DNA from: Marivita cryptomonadis
GTDB taxonomy: Bacteria; Pseudomonadota; Alphaproteobacteria; Rhodobacterales; Rhodobacteraceae
Direction: 5' to 3'
DNA: 64,000 bases
NCBI RefSeq assembly: GCF_002115725.1
Contig: NZ_JFKD01000007.1
Location: forward strand, 124,001-188,000
Shown: in pieces, positions 1 through 9,434 of the stretch
Layout: the number at the start of each line of letters is the position of its first letter
Position numbering within the stretch: the first letter of the stretch is position 1
Translations under genes and position numbers: made by a program
The notes under the pieces: model-generated
What the model was told of the DNA's origin: nothing
The model's input: the letters and a program-made list of their open reading frames with translations, nothing else
The model's database searches: none

Positions 1-1435
1 TTCGGACAAACGTCGCAACCGTCATATCCGGCACTTTGTTGCGAAACCATGTGGCCATTTGGGCGGATTTTTCGAGCTTTCCCGCTTTCAGGTAGCAGCC
101 CATGAGGCCCAGTTGGGTGCTCGCAAATTCGGGATATTGCGTAAGTGCTTCTTCGTAGTAACGAATAGCGGTTTCGAGGTCCTGCTTCTGAAAATAGGCG
201 TTGGCAATGCCACATGTCGTGACCCCGATATTGGGATGCAACGGGCTGATCCGGATGGCGCGCTCGAGATGTTCAATCGCTTGGTCATCGTTGCTCAAGT
301 AATTGTGCACCCACCCCAGAAACAACGCGATAGTCGCTGAATTCGGATTCAGTGCGTTGGCTCTCGTGACAGAGATTAGACCGGTCTCGGGTTCTTGGCC
401 AATATAGGCGATGTGGTGACCTGCTGCCGCAAGCGCAAAAGGATCATCGGTGCCGCTATCCAGAACCTCCCGCGCCATTGGCAATCCGGCCTGCGCTTGC
501 TCGAACGTCCACCACCGTGCAGCAAAAGATCCTGTATGGGCGTAGCAATAGAGGCCTTTGGCGCGGACATAGTCCGGATCAAGCGCAAGGGACCGATTGA
601 GAAGCTCAAGACCCTCTTCCAGACTGGATAAAGTGTTCTGCCGCATCACCAGCGGGGCGGCCTTCATGCACAGATCGTAGGCTTGCAGGTTGTCGGTGGG
701 TTTTGAGTGCAAGCGGGCAGCCTCGGCCCAGATGAGTTTCGGCTCAAGCGCTCCGGCGACACAGGCGGCCACCGTATCCTGCAGATCAAAGATGTCTTCG
801 GTCGAGCCGTCGAACCGGTCGTGCCAGATCATGCGGGCGGTCTTGGCCTCGACCAGCTGGGTGAAGATGCGTAGCCGGTCGCCTGCTTTCTGGATGCTGC
901 CTTCGAGGATGTACCGCACCCCCAAGTCGCGCCCGACTTCGGCCAAGTCCACCGCCTTACCGCGATAGGTAAAGGTCGAGGTGTTGGAGATCACAAAGAA
1001 CGAAGACACGCGCGCAAGAGCGCTGGTGATCTCGTTCACGATCCCGTCCACCATGTAGGCGTTGGTGTCAGACCCGGTCAGGTTTGCAAAGGGCAGCACG
1101 GCCAAAGAAGGGATGGTTGGAACCGGCGGCGCGTCTTTCACGGCCGGGCTTTGTGGCGTGACGCTTCCCAGTGTGAACTTGTACCCCACGCCCGGCACCG
1201 TCTTGATCGCGTCCTTGCCGAGTGCCTTGCGCAGGCCCGCGATCTGGACGGTCAGGTTGCTTTCTTCGACCAGCACGCCAGCCCAGACATGATCAAGCAA
1301 CTCTTCCTTGGTGATGACGCGGTCGGGGTGGTTTGCCAGATAGGTCAACACATCGAACGCCCGCGCACCGAGCGTCACAGGTTGGCCGTCAAGCGTCACG
1401 CTGCGGCTGGTGTCGTTGATCTGCAAAGCGGTCAT
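1..1435 (-). CDS. Winged-helix (OmpR/CadC-type) regulator with TPR repeats, 3' end outside window
   Basis: The reading frame opens with ATG at 1435 and runs without a stop to the window edge, so the C-terminus is missing. Residues 1-95 form an OmpR/PhoB-type winged helix (ITKEELLDHVWAG, then TVQIAGLRKALG and VPGVGYKF), the DNA-binding fold of CadC-like regulators. A TolB/adenylate-cyclase-associated segment follows (LAVLPFANLTGSDTNAYMVDGI, later YILEGSIQKAG), and then TPR-like helices rich in the A-hydrophobic-A pattern (LNPNSATIALFLGW, EHLERAIRISPLHPN). I see no transmembrane helix between the domains, so unlike CadC it looks cytosolic. In related proteins the TPR part is a protein-protein interaction platform. 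The ligand and targets are unknown. Confidence 0.85.
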   Translation of the reverse strand, partial: MTALQINDTSRSVTLDGQPVTLGARAFDVLTYLANHPDRVITKEELLDHVWAGVLVEESNLTVQIAGLRKALGKDAIKTVPGVGYKFTLGSVTPQSPAVKDAPPVPTIPSLAVLPFANLTGSDTNAYMVDGIVNEITSALARVSSFFVISNTSTFTYRGKAVDLAEVGRDLGVRYILEGSIQKAGDRLRIFTQLVEAKTARMIWHDRFDGSTEDIFDLQDTVAACVAGALEPKLIWAEAARLHSKPTDNLQAYDLCMKAAPLVMRQNTLSSLEEGLELLNRSLALDPDYVRAKGLYCYAHTGSFAARWWTFEQAQAGLPMAREVLDSGTDDPFALAAAGHHIAYIGQEPETGLISVTRANALNPNSATIALFLGWVHNYLSNDDQAIEHLERAIRISPLHPNIGVTTCGIANAYFQKQDLETAIRYYEEALTQYPEFASTQLGLMGCYLKAGKLEKSAQMATWFRNKVPDMTVATFVR

Positions 1436-1521
1436 CTGCGGGTCCGATGCTGTTTGGCAAACCCTAGCGGCAGATTAAAGGTCGCGCCAACGGGTTTGCA
1501 CTTTTCCGTTGGCGCGATGTC

Positions 1522-2532
1522 TTAGTGCTGCGCAAAGAACGCCGACACGTCGCTCGCGATCTGGGCGTGCTCGGCCCGCCGGGCCTCGCGGCCCTCGGCG
1601 CAGACGAAGGCATCGTCGGGTTCTTCGTCCTTCAGGATGACCAGTCCGTTCTCGGTGCAGACGCCTAAGAAGTCGAAATGCGCGAGGCTGTCAGGTTCGT
1701 AATAGGTGGTCAGCGCCGAAGGCAGAGCGGCAACCAAGGCGCGGCTTTCGATGTCGAGGTTCAGCCCCTCAAGATCAACTGGCGCACCATAGACCAGCAC
1801 CGGGCTGTCGATGGCCCCAAGGCTTTTTGCCGCAAAGGTCTGCGTGCCGCCCAGATCGAACACCGCGAATGCGCGGATGCGGTCATCAGACAGGTCTTGG
1901 GCCATAGCGATCCGGTCGTCTGGCGATTTGGCGACGTTCCAGCGGTCGAAGATACCACAAACCAGATCGTCAGGCATGGCGGCGCAGAACGCGTCAAACC
2001 CGTCCGGGTCGTAGCGTCCACCTGCCAATGCAACTGCAGTGAACCCGCCCAGTGAATGACCGGCCATATAAATATGCCCTGCGTCGATACGCGGATCGGC
2101 AGACAGGTGGTCGATCAGCCGCGAGATGTCTTTTGGCCGGTTCCAAAGTTCGCGCTGGTGATCCAAGTCACGCTGAAAGGTCGAGGTGCCGGGATGGTCG
2201 ATGGCCGCCACCGCATAGCCTTGGGCCACCAGCCGTTCCGCGAGCCATGCCTGATTGCGGGCATTGCCGAACATGCCGTGAGATAACACCACAAGTGGGA
2301 ACTGACCCGAAAGCGCTGGCGCATCAGGGGCCACGTTGATCGGTTCCCACACGGCATTGCCATGAGCCTGCACCGTGGTGTTGGCCTGCGCGGGATACCA
2401 CAGGAACCCTTCGAGATGGCGCGTGTCTTGGGTGTCGAGGATCATCAACTGTTGCATCCCGGTCGCGCTGTCCTGTGCGGCAAGCGCGCTGGCGCTGAAC
2501 AGCAGTGCGGTGAGGGTGGGTTTCAAGGTCAT
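1522..2532 (-). CDS. Exported alpha/beta hydrolase (dienelactone hydrolase/PAF-acetylhydrolase-like)
   Basis: I chose the ATG at 2532 because it follows a GGAG box and opens a signal peptide (MTLKPTLTALLFSASALAAQ). An upstream in-frame start would bury that peptide. The mature protein has the alpha/beta-hydrolase oxyanion motif VVLSHGMFGN (about 81-90), the nucleophile elbow GHSLGG with Ser160, and a plausible catalytic His285 in LAHFDFLG. This resembles the COG4188-type predicted dienelactone hydrolases, which act on small esters or lipids in the periplasm; the substrate cannot be read from sequence. It is transcribed divergently from the membrane AraC regulator at 2665, which may control it. 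Confidence 0.85.
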   Translation of the reverse strand: MTLKPTLTALLFSASALAAQDSATGMQQLMILDTQDTRHLEGFLWYPAQANTTVQAHGNAVWEPINVAPDAPALSGQFPLVVLSHGMFGNARNQAWLAERLVAQGYAVAAIDHPGTSTFQRDLDHQRELWNRPKDISRLIDHLSADPRIDAGHIYMAGHSLGGFTAVALAGGRYDPDGFDAFCAAMPDDLVCGIFDRWNVAKSPDDRIAMAQDLSDDRIRAFAVFDLGGTQTFAAKSLGAIDSPVLVYGAPVDLEGLNLDIESRALVAALPSALTTYYEPDSLAHFDFLGVCTENGLVILKDEEPDDAFVCAEGREARRAEHAQIASDVSAFFAQH

Positions 2533-2664
2533 GTCGGTCTCCATCATGGGGGTGTGTGATGGGGCAGACATCACCGTGGGACCGTTGCAAAACAATGGCT
2601 TGCCCCCCTTCCGGCTGTCCTTGATCATGTTAGAGGACAGGGGACACACAAAAGAGGACAGGAT

Positions 2665-3708
2665 ATGCAGCCCGATCTGGCGGTTTTCCCGGTGCCTATG
2701 CTCACATTCCTGTTGTCGGCGGTGGCGGCAGGGCTGGTTCTGCGGGCTGATCTGGGCCGTGTGGCGGCTACGCGATTCTTTGCGGCGTTCTTTCTGGTGC
2801 TGGCGCTTGGGTCATTCATGGTGGGCTTGCGCTTTGGCTATGGGGTGGACCGGTTGGTTCCGGTGCAGCGGGCGTTGCCGCTTTTTGCGGGTCCGCTTTT
2901 GTGGTTGGGTTTTGCAAGTGTCACACGTGACAGCATCGCTGGTTTGGCGCTGTGGCATTTGGGGACTGCGGTGGCGCTGCTGGCAGTGGCCCCATGGGTG
3001 TTTGCCGATCTTCTGGACCTCGATTTGATCGTTGGGGTCAGCTACGTGGTCTATGCTGGCGGGTTGCTTTGGATGTGGTCGCGCGGGGTGAACCATTTGT
3101 CCCATGCGCGCATTGAAAACGCCGTTGTTCTGCGGCGGTGGATGCTGGCGGGGGCAGGGCTGTTGGTGATCTTTGCACTGGCGGACACGGTGATCGCGCT
3201 CAGCTTTGCGGCGCAACGCAGCCGGGACGCGATGGCGGTGATCTCGGCTGGGGCCGTGGTCATGGCGCTTGGGCTGATCGCTGTGATTGTCGCGGTGTCC
3301 AAGGGCGGTGGGCGGATGACTTCGCAGGTCACGGTTGTCAAAACATCCCCGGATGGGGACGGGGCCGCCTTGGAGGCACGCGCCCGGCAGGTCTTGCTTG
3401 AGAGCAAGCTATATCTCGATACCGAATTGACGGTGGATCGGTTGGCCAAGCGTCTGACCGTTCCGTCCCGTGCGCTGTCGCTGGCGATCAATCAGACCAG
3501 GGGTATGAACGTGTCGCAATACGTCAATGATTTCCGGCTTGATCATGCTGCCGCCCTGCTGGCCGAAGGGGATGGCAGCGTGGCCGAGGTGTTGGACCAA
3601 TCTGGTTTCCTGACCCGGTCGAATTTCTATCGCGAATTCCAGCGTCGTTTCGGTATGACCCCTGCCGCCTATCGCGATGCATCCAAGGCGGGTCAGTCCG
3701 GCATCTGA
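2665..3708 (+). CDS. Membrane-anchored AraC-family transcriptional regulator
   Basis: 347 residues. The N-terminal part holds about seven hydrophobic helices (near 11-27, 34-56, 69-87, 92-115, 120-140, 158-181 and 191-211). The C-terminal 100 residues are an AraC/XylS DNA-binding domain: first helix-turn-helix LTVDRLAKRLTVPSRALS, then the hallmark second one ending FYREFQRRFGMTPAAYRDA. DNA binding tethered to an integral membrane sensor is a less common AraC architecture. ATG 2665 follows GAGGA. The gene is divergent from the exported hydrolase (132 bp between starts), and its 3' end overlaps the convergent serine hydrolase by 16 bp. An inferred role is sensing a membrane or extracytoplasmic signal and regulating these neighbours. 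Confidence 0.88.
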   Translation: MQPDLAVFPVPMLTFLLSAVAAGLVLRADLGRVAATRFFAAFFLVLALGSFMVGLRFGYGVDRLVPVQRALPLFAGPLLWLGFASVTRDSIAGLALWHLGTAVALLAVAPWVFADLLDLDLIVGVSYVVYAGGLLWMWSRGVNHLSHARIENAVVLRRWMLAGAGLLVIFALADTVIALSFAAQRSRDAMAVISAGAVVMALGLIAVIVAVSKGGGRMTSQVTVVKTSPDGDGAALEARARQVLLESKLYLDTELTVDRLAKRLTVPSRALSLAINQTRGMNVSQYVNDFRLDHAAALLAEGDGSVAEVLDQSGFLTRSNFYREFQRRFGMTPAAYRDASKAGQSGI

Positions 3709-4640
3709 TCGTCGGTCCAACTTGTGTCGGCGTCTTCCTCGGCAATCACCATGACCGCGATTGTGCCCGAAGCACGGTGGAGGCGCACGTCCGAGGAAAA
3801 GCCCAGATCGCCGCCCGAATGCCCGACGATGGGGCCATCGATTTCGATCCCCATGCCGTAACCTTCGTTCATCGGGTCTTGGGTCATGATGGAGAGTAAG
3901 TCAGGGGACAAGAGGGTCTGTTGGATAAACAACGCTTGATAAAAGCGTGCCACGTCCTGTGCCGTTGCGATCACGCCGCCATCGCCAAAGCCCGCGCCAT
4001 TGTAATAGGCGCGCACGTCATGGGGTGTGTCCACAAAGCTGTTGGGTAGGGGGCGACTGCCGAAAACATAGCTGTCCGTCATACCTGCGGGGTTGAACAC
4101 CTCGCGTTGCAGGGCTTGGGCATAGGTCAGGCCGGTGACCTGTTCCAGAATGAGGCCAAGCAGCACGTAATTGGTGTTGGAATAATCGAACCCTCTGCCG
4201 GGCGCGAAGAGTGGCTCGTCGTCAAAGGCGTAGCTGAGCGCAGTTGTCGGGGTTTGCAGGTCGGAGTCGTCCAGCACGTCCTCCATATATGCATCGGTGT
4301 AATAGTCCGGCAGGCCCGAGGTCATGGTCAGAAGGTGGCGCAGGGTAACGCCCTCGAGCCCTTGGAATCCGTCCACGATGTCGGGCGCAAACCAGTCGAC
4401 CGCAGGATCGTCGAGTTGCAGATCGCCGTGGGCGAGCTGTCGCAATACGGCCACGGATGTCATGGTTTTTCCAACCGAGGCGATGGCAAAGGACGCATCG
4501 GCTGTGGCGGCCGCGGCCGTGACATTTATACCTTCCGGTCCGTCAAGGTAGCGGACGCTTGGGCTGTCCGACGCATGGGCGGGTCCAGCCAGCGCCACAC
4601 AGATCACGGCCCGGCATATCAACTGTCCTGCCCCATACAT
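3693..4640 (-). CDS. Serine hydrolase, class C beta-lactamase fold
   Basis: ATG at 4640 opens a signal peptide ending in PAHA, which favours it over the in-frame start 78 bases upstream. The three penicillin-recognising motifs are present: SxxK as S55-V-G-K58, YxN as Y153-S-N155, and an HSGG box near 274 in place of KTG. This fits the beta-lactamase/transpeptidase-like COG1680 group, which includes esterases, D-aminopeptidases and PBP4-like proteins. HSGG rather than KTG argues for an esterase or peptidase rather than a resistance enzyme. It is periplasmic and convergent with the AraC gene. Confidence 0.85.
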   Translation of the reverse strand: MYGAGQLICRAVICVALAGPAHASDSPSVRYLDGPEGINVTAAAATADASFAIASVGKTMTSVAVLRQLAHGDLQLDDPAVDWFAPDIVDGFQGLEGVTLRHLLTMTSGLPDYYTDAYMEDVLDDSDLQTPTTALSYAFDDEPLFAPGRGFDYSNTNYVLLGLILEQVTGLTYAQALQREVFNPAGMTDSYVFGSRPLPNSFVDTPHDVRAYYNGAGFGDGGVIATAQDVARFYQALFIQQTLLSPDLLSIMTQDPMNEGYGMGIEIDGPIVGHSGGDLGFSSDVRLHRASGTIAVMVIAEEDADTSWTDDQMPD

Positions 4641-4723
4641 GCTGTGCCCATCCTGCGCGCAAAGAACCATCCCGAAGCGCCATGAACGCACGAGATGCGA
4701 CGCGGGTAAAGTCCGCACGGTGA

Positions 4724-5125
<402 letters not shown>

Positions 5126-5129
5126 GCCG

Positions 5130-5891
5130 ATGCGAACGCCGCGTCACCGGATGCGCGTGTGGGGCAGGACCGCCCTTGGCGCGGGTTTGGCGTTGGCGCT
5201 TGTGACAACGTCGCAGGCCGCGGCGCAAGAGATCGTGTCGGCGCGGTATGACGGGCCGACCACACGCTATCCCCATGGCGTGTTGGGTGATGACATCGAA
5301 TATGACACCCTGCTTGTCCGACTGAGTGACGGGCGCGAGATATCCGCGCGCTGGGCGCGGGACATTGTGTTCGAAGATCTGGCCCCTCGCGTCGTGGATG
5401 TGGATGGCGACGGTGCACCCGAAGTGGTCGTGGTCGAAAGCCACGAGAGCCAAGGCGCACGGCTTGCGATCTGGGGGCTGACTGACGGGGGCAATTTGGC
5501 CACCAAGGCTGCGACACCCTTTATCGGCACCCGGTTTCGCTGGTTGGCACCTGTGGCTGTTGCTGATCTTGACGGGGATGGTCTGGTCGAACTGGCCTAT
5601 GTCGACCGCCCGCATCTGGCCAAGGTGCTGCGAGTTTGGCGCTACGAGCCGCTGCGTGCCGGGCATGTCGCATTGACCGAAGTGGCGACGCTGGAGGGGG
5701 TCTCCAACCACCGGATCGGCTGGGATTATATCGCGGGCGGTTTACGAGATTGTGGGCAGGGGCCCGAGATGGTGCTTGCAGACGCGGGCTGGTCGTCGAT
5801 CGTGACAGTCACTTTCGATGGGACATCCCTGAGCCGTCGTCAGCTTGGCGATTACACCGCCGACGCTTTGGAAAGAGCTCTGGGCTGCTGA
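5130..5891 (+). CDS. Exported FG-GAP/VCBS-like repeat protein
   Basis: The ATG at 5130 lies 4 bp after the ferredoxin stop. It is followed by basic residues and a hydrophobic signal peptide (GLALALVTTSQAAAQ). The 253-residue product contains two calcium-binding-type repeats, VDVDGDGAPEVVVVE (about 88-102) and ADLDGDGLVELAYVD (about 150-164), the DxDGDG signature of FG-GAP/VCBS beta-propeller blades. It is probably a small periplasmic or surface beta-propeller. No enzymatic motif is visible and the partner is unknown. Two blades are fewer than a complete seven-bladed propeller, so the other blades may be degenerate. Confidence 0.75.
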   Translation: MRTPRHRMRVWGRTALGAGLALALVTTSQAAAQEIVSARYDGPTTRYPHGVLGDDIEYDTLLVRLSDGREISARWARDIVFEDLAPRVVDVDGDGAPEVVVVESHESQGARLAIWGLTDGGNLATKAATPFIGTRFRWLAPVAVADLDGDGLVELAYVDRPHLAKVLRVWRYEPLRAGHVALTEVATLEGVSNHRIGWDYIAGGLRDCGQGPEMVLADAGWSSIVTVTFDGTSLSRRQLGDYTADALERALGC

Positions 5892-5896
5892 CGAAA

Positions 5897-5963
5897 AAAG
5901 CGCCTTCGAAGGCGCTTTCCTGCATTTTCGGAAATGCAGCCAAGGGCGTTCGAACGCCCTTGG
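5897..5963. terminator. Triple palindrome between convergent genes
   Basis: Three hairpins stand in a row between two convergent genes: a perfect 22-nt palindrome at 5897-5918 (arm AAAGCGCCTTC), an 8-bp stem with a TCGG loop at 5920-5939 (CTGCATTT/AAATGCAG), and a perfect 24-nt palindrome at 5940-5963 (arm CCAAGGGCGTTC). The first has A and T flanks suited to rho-independent termination in either direction. Related clusters occur at 11240 and 24826. Confidence 0.75.
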
Positions 5964-5966
5964 CGC

Positions 5967-6716
5967 TCAGGCCTCTTCCAGCTGGGCCATGACCTCGTCA
6001 GAAGCTTCAAAATTGGTCGTGACGCGCTGCACGTCATCATCGTCTTCCAGCGCATCCACCAGCTTCATCAGCGATTGCATGGCGTCGAGATCCAGCTCGG
6101 TGGTGGTGGTCGGTTTCCACACCAGCTTGGTCGAGTCGGATTCACCCAATTCGGCCTCAAGCGCTGTGGCAACCTCGTTCAGATCGGTGTCGGCGCACCA
6201 GATCAAATGGCCGTCTTCGGTGCTTTCGACGTCCTCGGCCCCTGCTTCGATCGCGGCCATCATCACCGTATCCGCGTCGCCCACGCTGGCGGCGTACGTG
6301 ATTTCACCCTTGCGGTCGAACATAAAGCCCACGGAGCCGGTTTCGCCAAGATTGCCGCCGTTCTTGGTGAAGGTGGAGCGGACATTCGACGCGGTGCGGT
6401 TGCGGTTGTCGGTCATCGCCTCGACGATGACGGCCACCCCGTTCGGACCGTAACCCTCATACCGGATTTCTTCGTAATCCTCGCCCTCGCCACCGGAGGC
6501 CTTTTTGATGGCGCGTTCGATGTTGTCCTTAGGCATGGAGTTGGACTTGGCTTCCTTGATCGCCAGGCGCAGGCGCGGGTTCTTGTCAGGATCGGGATCG
6601 CCCATTTTGGCGGCGACGGTGATTTCCTTGGAGAACTTTGAAAACAGCTTGGCGCGCATCTTGTCCTGACGGCCCTTGCGGTGCTGGATGTTTGCCCATT
6701 TGGAATGGCCGGCCAT
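5967..6716 (-). CDS. YebC/PmpR-family regulatory protein (TACO1 family)
   Basis: The ATG at 6716 gives the canonical N-terminus [18 protein letters not shown]; a longer frame upstream is an artefact. The product has 249 residues, normal for the family. Family signatures are present: the N-terminal helical domain ([15 protein letters not shown]), [16 protein letters not shown] [18 protein letters not shown], and [23 protein letters not shown]. YebC-type proteins are cytosolic. They have been described as DNA-binding regulators, and more recently as relieving ribosome stalling at proline stretches, like mitochondrial TACO1. The gene is divergent from the amidotransferase-like gene at 6840. Confidence 0.96.
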   Translation of the reverse strand: MAGHSKWANIQHRKGRQDKMRAKLFSKFSKEITVAAKMGDPDPDKNPRLRLAIKEAKSNSMPKDNIERAIKKASGGEGEDYEEIRYEGYGPNGVAVIVEAMTDNRNRTASNVRSTFTKNGGNLGETGSVGFMFDRKGEITYAASVGDADTVMMAAIEAGAEDVESTEDGHLIWCADTDLNEVATALEAELGESDSTKLVWKPTTTTELDLDAMQSLMKLVDALEDDDDVQRVTTNFEASDEVMAQLEEA

Positions 6717-6839
6717 GATGTCTGTGTCCTTGATTGTCGAATGTCGAGGGGTTTGCGCGTCTTTAGCGCAGAAGACGGGGCGGGAACAAGTTGCGTTTTC
6801 GGGATTTGCGCTCTGGGTCGGGTTGGGTATGAGGATGGT

Positions 6840-7577
6840 ATGAAACCGTTTCTCATTCTGCAATTGCGCCCCGAGGCCGAGGCCAGCGATGGCGAATACG
6901 CCGCCTTTCTTGAAAAAGGTGGCTTGACCGAGGTGCAGGTGCATCGCGTTTGTCTGGACCGCGAGCCGCTGCCGGAGGGGCTGCAGCTGGCTGATTATGC
7001 CGGCGTGATTGTCGGGGGCGGGCCGGGCTGCGTGTCCGACGATCCCGCCACCAAGGACCCGGTCGAGGCGCGGATCGAGGCCGAGATCCTGTCCCTCATG
7101 CCCGAGATCACGGCGCGGGATGTGCCCTTCATGGGCTGCTGTTACGGCATCGGTATTCTGGGCCATCATCTGGGCAGCGAAGTGTCCAAACGTCGTTATG
7201 GCGAACCGGTCGGGCCGGTGACCTGCCGGGTGACGGTTGAGGGCGCGGTGGATCCGCTGGTGGCCGGGTTGCCGGGGGCGTTTGATGCCTTTGTGGGTCA
7301 CAAGGAAGCAGTGCAGGACCTGCCCGAGGGGTGTGTCCATCTTCTGGCGTCGGACCCGTGCCCCTACCAGATGATCCGCTACGGGCAAAACGTCTACGCC
7401 ACCCAGTTCCACCCTGAGGCGGATGCGGGCGTGTTCGAAGAGCGCATCCGTATTTACAGCCACAAGGGGTATTTCCCACCCGAAACTGCCGATGATCTGA
7501 TCGCCATGTGCCACGCGAGCGACGTGACGGTGCCGGTCGAAATCCTGCGTCGCTTCGTGGCGCGCTACGGCGGGTGA
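6840..7577 (+). CDS. Class I glutamine amidotransferase-like protein
   Basis: 245 residues from ATG 6840. It has the GATase1 triad: nucleophile Cys101 in MGCCYGIG, His191 and Glu193 in ATQFHPE. It matches the COG0518 GMP-synthase-domain-like stand-alone proteins rather than GuaA itself, since no ATP-pyrophosphatase domain follows. Such proteins release ammonia from glutamine or hydrolyse gamma-glutamyl compounds. A catalytic Cys preceded by a second Cys and the GIG replacement of the usual GHQ are noticeable. It stands alone between divergent yebC and the convergent SLC13 transporter; its substrate is not deducible. Confidence 0.87.
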   Translation: MKPFLILQLRPEAEASDGEYAAFLEKGGLTEVQVHRVCLDREPLPEGLQLADYAGVIVGGGPGCVSDDPATKDPVEARIEAEILSLMPEITARDVPFMGCCYGIGILGHHLGSEVSKRRYGEPVGPVTCRVTVEGAVDPLVAGLPGAFDAFVGHKEAVQDLPEGCVHLLASDPCPYQMIRYGQNVYATQFHPEADAGVFEERIRIYSHKGYFPPETADDLIAMCHASDVTVPVEILRRFVARYGG

Positions 7578-7618
7578 CGTTTCCGTTGACGGAAACGCCC
7601 GATGCGTCGACGCATCGG
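7578..7618. terminator. Paired palindromes between convergent genes
   Basis: Two palindromes stand directly after the amidotransferase stop and before the transporter stop: 7578-7597 (9-bp stem, arm CGTTTCCGT) and a perfect 20-nt palindrome at 7599-7618 (CCGATGCGTC and its complement). The second shares the 16-base core GATGCGTCGACGCATC with the pair at 36510-36550. The position between converging genes fits a bidirectional terminator. Confidence 0.7.
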
Positions 7619-7623
7619 ACGCC

Positions 7624-9408
7624 CTAGAGCGGCCAGATCAGCGGGATCAGTGCCGAAGCCAGCATCCCGACGGTCAGGTTCAGCGGCACGCCGACTTTCA
7701 GGAAATCCGCAAAGGAATAGCCCCCCGGGCCGTAGACCAGCGTGTTGGTCTGGTAGCCGATGGGTGTGGCAAAGGCGCAGGAGGCTGCCACCATGACCGC
7801 CACCACCAGCGGGCGGGGGTCGATCCCCAACGCCTGCGCCAGCCCGATGGCGATGGGTGTCACGACCACGGCCACCGCGTTGTTGCTGATCAATTCCGTG
7901 AGCAGGCTGGTGAGCAGGTAGATCGCCCAGACGATGGCCCAGGGTGGCAGGTTCATCATGTAAGGCGCGAGGCCCTCGACGATCAGCGTGACCGCGCCCG
8001 AGGCTTCTAGGGCGGCACCGATGGCCAGCATGGCGAAGATCAACGCGAGCAGTTGGCCTTCGACAAAGGAAAAAGCCTCGTCCGAATCCACACATTTCGT
8101 CAAAAGCACCACCGCGACCGCAATGATCGCCAGTGCAAGGATCGGCGCCACGCCAAACGCCGCCAGCAGGACCAGCCCCGCCAGTGCCGCGATGGCGATG
8201 GGGGCGTGGCTGCGCCGATAGGCGCGGGCCGAAGGTTTGGCCACGTCCACGAGGTTGAGTTCCTCCGCCATCCGCTGGATATCCTCGGGCGCACCTTCGA
8301 GCAGCAGCGTGTCGCCAACGCGCACCACCAGATCATCCAGTTGCCGCCCGATATTCTGGTTCCGCCGGTGCACCGCCATCGGGTAAACGCCGTAGCGCCG
8401 CCGCAGACGCATCGCGCCCAGACGGCGTCCGACCATCTTGCAAACCGGGGTGATCAACACTTCGACCGTGGTGGTCTCCACCGCCGAGACCTGATCCACC
8501 CGGCGCAGTTCTTTGTTGCGTTGCAGGCTCAGCAGTTCGGTCATCTGGGTGCGCAGCACCACACGGTCACCGACCTGAAGCGTCACGTCATCCAGATTGC
8601 GCCGGAGCGAGGCGTCGCCCCGGATCACGTCGATCAGGCGCACCCCGTCGCGTTTGAAAAGCTGCACGCCCTGCACTTCGCGTCCGATCAGGTTGCTGTC
8701 GGGGGGGATGACGGCCTCGGTGAAGAACTTCATCTTTGACCGATCCGACAGCATCGCCGCCATGCTGGTGCGTTCTGGCAGCAGGAACCTCCCGAAGACC
8801 CAGAGATAGAACATGCCCCACGCGATCAGCACCACGGCAAGAGGCGTGACTTCGAAGATGGAAAACGGCTCAAGCCCTTGCGCGCGGGCGACGCCATCCA
8901 CCAGCAGGTTTGTGGAGGTGCCGATCAGCGTCAGCGTGCCGCCGAGGATGGCGGCGTAACTGAGTGGGATCAGCAGTTTCGACGGCGCAACGCCCAGCGT
9001 TTTCGCCAGTTGCACAAAGAGCGGCAGCATGACCACCACAACGGGGGTGTTGTTCATAAAAGCCGAAGCCACGATGACAACGCCGATGATCCCCGCCATA
9101 GCGCGTTTCGGACTTTTCTGAACCGCCGATTGCGCCGCAGTTGTGAAGGCAGCCAGTGCTCCGGTGCGCACCAAGGCCCCCATCACCAGAAACATTGCTG
9201 CAATGGTCCAAGGTGCGGGGTTTGACAACACTGCAAGCGCGTCGTTGTAGGGCAGCACGCCCGTGGCCAAGAGGAATGCCACACCGCCGATGGCGACCAC
9301 TTCGGTCGGATAGGTTTCGCGGACGAAAAGCGCGAACATGACCACGACGGTGCCAAGGGCAAGCATGGCCTGTGTGGTCTGGTCCAGATCGATCAGCGCG
9401 GTGAGCAC
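7624..9408 (-). CDS. SLC13/DASS-family permease with two RCK-C (TrkA-C) domains
   Basis: 594 residues, GTG start preceded by AAGGACG. An N-terminal block of hydrophobic helices (to about residue 210) is followed by two soluble TrkA-C-type domains, [18 protein letters not shown]...GDRVVL and [18 protein letters not shown]...GDTLLL. A second membrane block then carries the DASS motif region [21 protein letters not shown]. This layout is that of the sulfate/dicarboxylate sodium symporters with inserted RCK-C domains, such as the SAC1-type transporters. The substrate is probably a divalent anion, with regulation through the cytosolic insert. The gene follows the EamA gene by 26 bp on the same strand. 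Confidence 0.9.
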   Translation of the reverse strand: MLTALIDLDQTTQAMLALGTVVVMFALFVRETYPTEVVAIGGVAFLLATGVLPYNDALAVLSNPAPWTIAAMFLVMGALVRTGALAAFTTAAQSAVQKSPKRAMAGIIGVVIVASAFMNNTPVVVVMLPLFVQLAKTLGVAPSKLLIPLSYAAILGGTLTLIGTSTNLLVDGVARAQGLEPFSIFEVTPLAVVLIAWGMFYLWVFGRFLLPERTSMAAMLSDRSKMKFFTEAVIPPDSNLIGREVQGVQLFKRDGVRLIDVIRGDASLRRNLDDVTLQVGDRVVLRTQMTELLSLQRNKELRRVDQVSAVETTTVEVLITPVCKMVGRRLGAMRLRRRYGVYPMAVHRRNQNIGRQLDDLVVRVGDTLLLEGAPEDIQRMAEELNLVDVAKPSARAYRRSHAPIAIAALAGLVLLAAFGVAPILALAIIAVAVVLLTKCVDSDEAFSFVEGQLLALIFAMLAIGAALEASGAVTLIVEGLAPYMMNLPPWAIVWAIYLLTSLLTELISNNAVAVVVTPIAIGLAQALGIDPRPLVVAVMVAASCAFATPIGYQTNTLVYGPGGYSFADFLKVGVPLNLTVGMLASALIPLIWPL

Positions 9409-9434
9409 GTCGGTGCGTCCTTCATTGCGAAGTG

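Noticed and set aside
6717..7514. Upstream extension of the YebC frame, about 265 extra residues
   Set aside because: The family N-terminus MAGHSKW is at 6716 and the extra sequence is the antisense of the amidotransferase-like gene.
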